Of a stretch of DNA of 14,007 nucleotides, positions 12,883-14,007 are shown piece after piece. The translations under genes and the position numbers were made by a program. The notes below the pieces were generated by a model that was not told the origin of the DNA, did not search any database, and was given only the letters and a program-made list of their open reading frames with translations. The DNA is from Lachnospiraceae bacterium. Lineage in GTDB: Bacteria > Bacillota > Clostridia > Lachnospirales > Lachnospiraceae. The stretch lies in contig CAAFWV010000071.1 of assembly GCA_900766815.1 (NCBI GenBank), positions 1 to 14,007 of the forward strand. Reading direction: 5' to 3'. Position 1 is the first letter of the stretch. Each line of letters starts with the position of its first letter.

Positions 12883-14007
12883 CTACAAATACTGCTCCTT
12901 TACTATTTTAAGAAGCACCTCCCTGTCATTGAGTGCAGGGTCGTCAATTACTTTATTCAGAAGCTCACCCAGGATTGCACCCATTGCAGGTCCGGGCTTA
13001 ACACCTAAGTCAATCAGGTCCCTGCCAGATACAGCCAGGTCCTTCATACAGACACATTCTTTGGCACTTACTATCTCATTGTATATCGACTCAAGCTTAT
13101 CAAGGCTTGCAAGTTTCTCTTCCCTCTTATAATCAGACTGAGCCATGCAATCTGCCCGCTTCACCATCAGAAGCTTACTGAAATTATCTGAGCCAAGCTT
13201 ATTCATGGCTCTGCGTACATGCTTCCTGTCCTCTATTATTTCAAGATCATGATTCCTGCACAGAAGCTTCACGGCATGCAGTGTGTCATTATCGAATTTA
13301 AGTCTGTGCATAATATCTGATGCCATTCTCTCAGAGACTACCGGATGACCGTAGAAATGCATCCTTCCATCCTCACCGACAGACCTTGTATCAGGCTTGC
13401 CAAAATCATGGAACAGCATGGTATATCTGAGGACCCTGTCATTAGGCACAAATCTAAGGCTGTGAAGAGTGTGCTCTCCCACCGAGTAGCAGTGATGAGG
13501 ATTAACCTGTTCACATTCCATGCATTTGTCGAATTCGGGCAGAACCACACGGGTTATTCCGAGTCTGCAGGCATCCCTCAGATAATCCGGATTGGGACTG
13601 AGTAAAAGCTTAGTGAGCTCCGTGTTAATCCTTTCTGCGGATATTGTAGACAGGTTTGGAGCAAGCTTAACTATCGCCTTACTTGTCTCTTCCTCTATCC
13701 TATAACCGAGCTGTGCCGAGAATCTGACAGCACGCATGATTCTAAGTGCATCCTCGCTGAACCTGTCATAAGGATTACCCACACATCTTATTATCCCGTC
13801 ATCTATATCATTAAGACCGCCATATTCATCAATTATTCCGTCTTCATGGTTATATGCCATAGCATTGATGGTGAAGTCCCGCCTCAGCAGATCTTCCTTG
13901 AGACTGGCTGTGAAGATTACCTCCTTAGGATGTCTGTTATCGGCATATTCTCCGTCAATACGATAGGTTGTAACTTCATATCCCACATGATTTTTAAGCA
14001 CAGTTAC
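12883..14007 (-). CDS. cca: CCA-adding tRNA nucleotidyltransferase, 5' end missing (cut by right window edge)
   Basis: Adds or repairs the 3' CCA end of tRNAs without a template. The 374 codons present lack roughly the first 70-80, which hold the metal-binding DxD of the nucleotidyltransferase head. The rest is intact: EVTTYRIDGEYADNRHP and RRDFTINAMA (42-51 of the visible part) complete the head domain, and SEDALRIMRAVRFSAQLG is the neck motif that selects the nucleotide. HHCYSVGEHT and LFHDFGKP mark an HD domain, present in many Clostridia enzymes and absent from the shorter Bacillus type. The open frame runs to the window edge; the GTG at 14001 inside it is not the start. Class II CCA enzymes and poly(A) polymerase I are close relatives, but the HD domain supports the CCA role. 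Confidence 0.95.
   Translation of the reverse strand, partial: VTVLKNHVGYEVTTYRIDGEYADNRHPKEVIFTASLKEDLLRRDFTINAMAYNHEDGIIDEYGGLNDIDDGIIRCVGNPYDRFSEDALRIMRAVRFSAQLGYRIEEETSKAIVKLAPNLSTISAERINTELTKLLLSPNPDYLRDACRLGITRVVLPEFDKCMECEQVNPHHCYSVGEHTLHSLRFVPNDRVLRYTMLFHDFGKPDTRSVGEDGRMHFYGHPVVSERMASDIMHRLKFDNDTLHAVKLLCRNHDLEIIEDRKHVRRAMNKLGSDNFSKLLMVKRADCMAQSDYKREEKLASLDKLESIYNEIVSAKECVCMKDLAVSGRDLIDLGVKPGPAMGAILGELLNKVIDDPALNDREVLLKIVKEQYL

Noticed and set aside
1..14007. CRISPR array, tRNA or rRNA genes, prophage, insertion sequence with transposase, toxin-antitoxin or defence system
   Set aside because: I found no spaced direct repeats, no tRNA-like cloverleaf and no phage, transposase or defence proteins; all coding sequence is accounted for by the genes listed.

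Overview
The window reads as a chromosomal segment of a low-to-moderate G+C Firmicute, most likely of the class Clostridia and probably Lachnospiraceae. The basis is the conserved block hup-rqcP-divIC-tilS-hpt-ftsH, strong AGGAGG-type ribosome binding sites, Gram-positive style promoters and the character of the proteins. This is inference; no database search was possible. Almost everything lies on the minus strand. The only plus-strand genes are a two-gene unit near the left.

Layout, left to right. The left edge cuts the 3' part of aspS (aspartyl-tRNA synthetase, minus), which has its own promoter. Upstream of it, and separated by a good terminator, is a sodium:amino-acid symporter of the AGCS family (minus). 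A 300-base region then carries divergent promoters, and a HAD-family hydrolase plus an RNHCP zinc-ribbon protein follow on the plus strand. The 315-base convergent gap at 4032-4346 holds a bidirectional terminator, a 73-base near-perfect palindrome bounded by a 5-base direct repeat, and a further nested inverted repeat with a G7 tract. Next, on the minus strand, come an intracellular GH13 maltodextrin-active enzyme, ftsH, hpt, tilS, divIC, rqcP and hup. A lipoprotein with two PEGA domains follows, and then cca (tRNA nucleotidyltransferase), which runs off the right edge.

How the genes work together. Transcription of the central block most likely starts at a strong promoter before hup (TTGACA-17-TATATA) and proceeds leftward. 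A stable hairpin after hup probably lets HU be made in excess, and tight junctions (4-base overlap, 2-base, 0-base and 8-base gaps) couple rqcP, divIC, tilS, hpt and ftsH. This block joins chromosome architecture (HU), rescue of stalled ribosomes (RqcP), septation (DivIC), tRNA-Ile decoding (TilS), purine salvage (Hpt) and membrane proteolysis (FtsH). A perfect 11-base-pair hairpin separates ftsH from the GH13 gene and may set or regulate the latter's expression.

Most of the window is ordinary housekeeping sequence. The items most worth a second look are the palindrome at 4135-4207 (possible miniature mobile element), the RNHCP protein of unknown function, the absence of the sporulation genes yabP, yabQ and spoIIE from a locus where spore-forming relatives carry them, and the PEGA lipoprotein.
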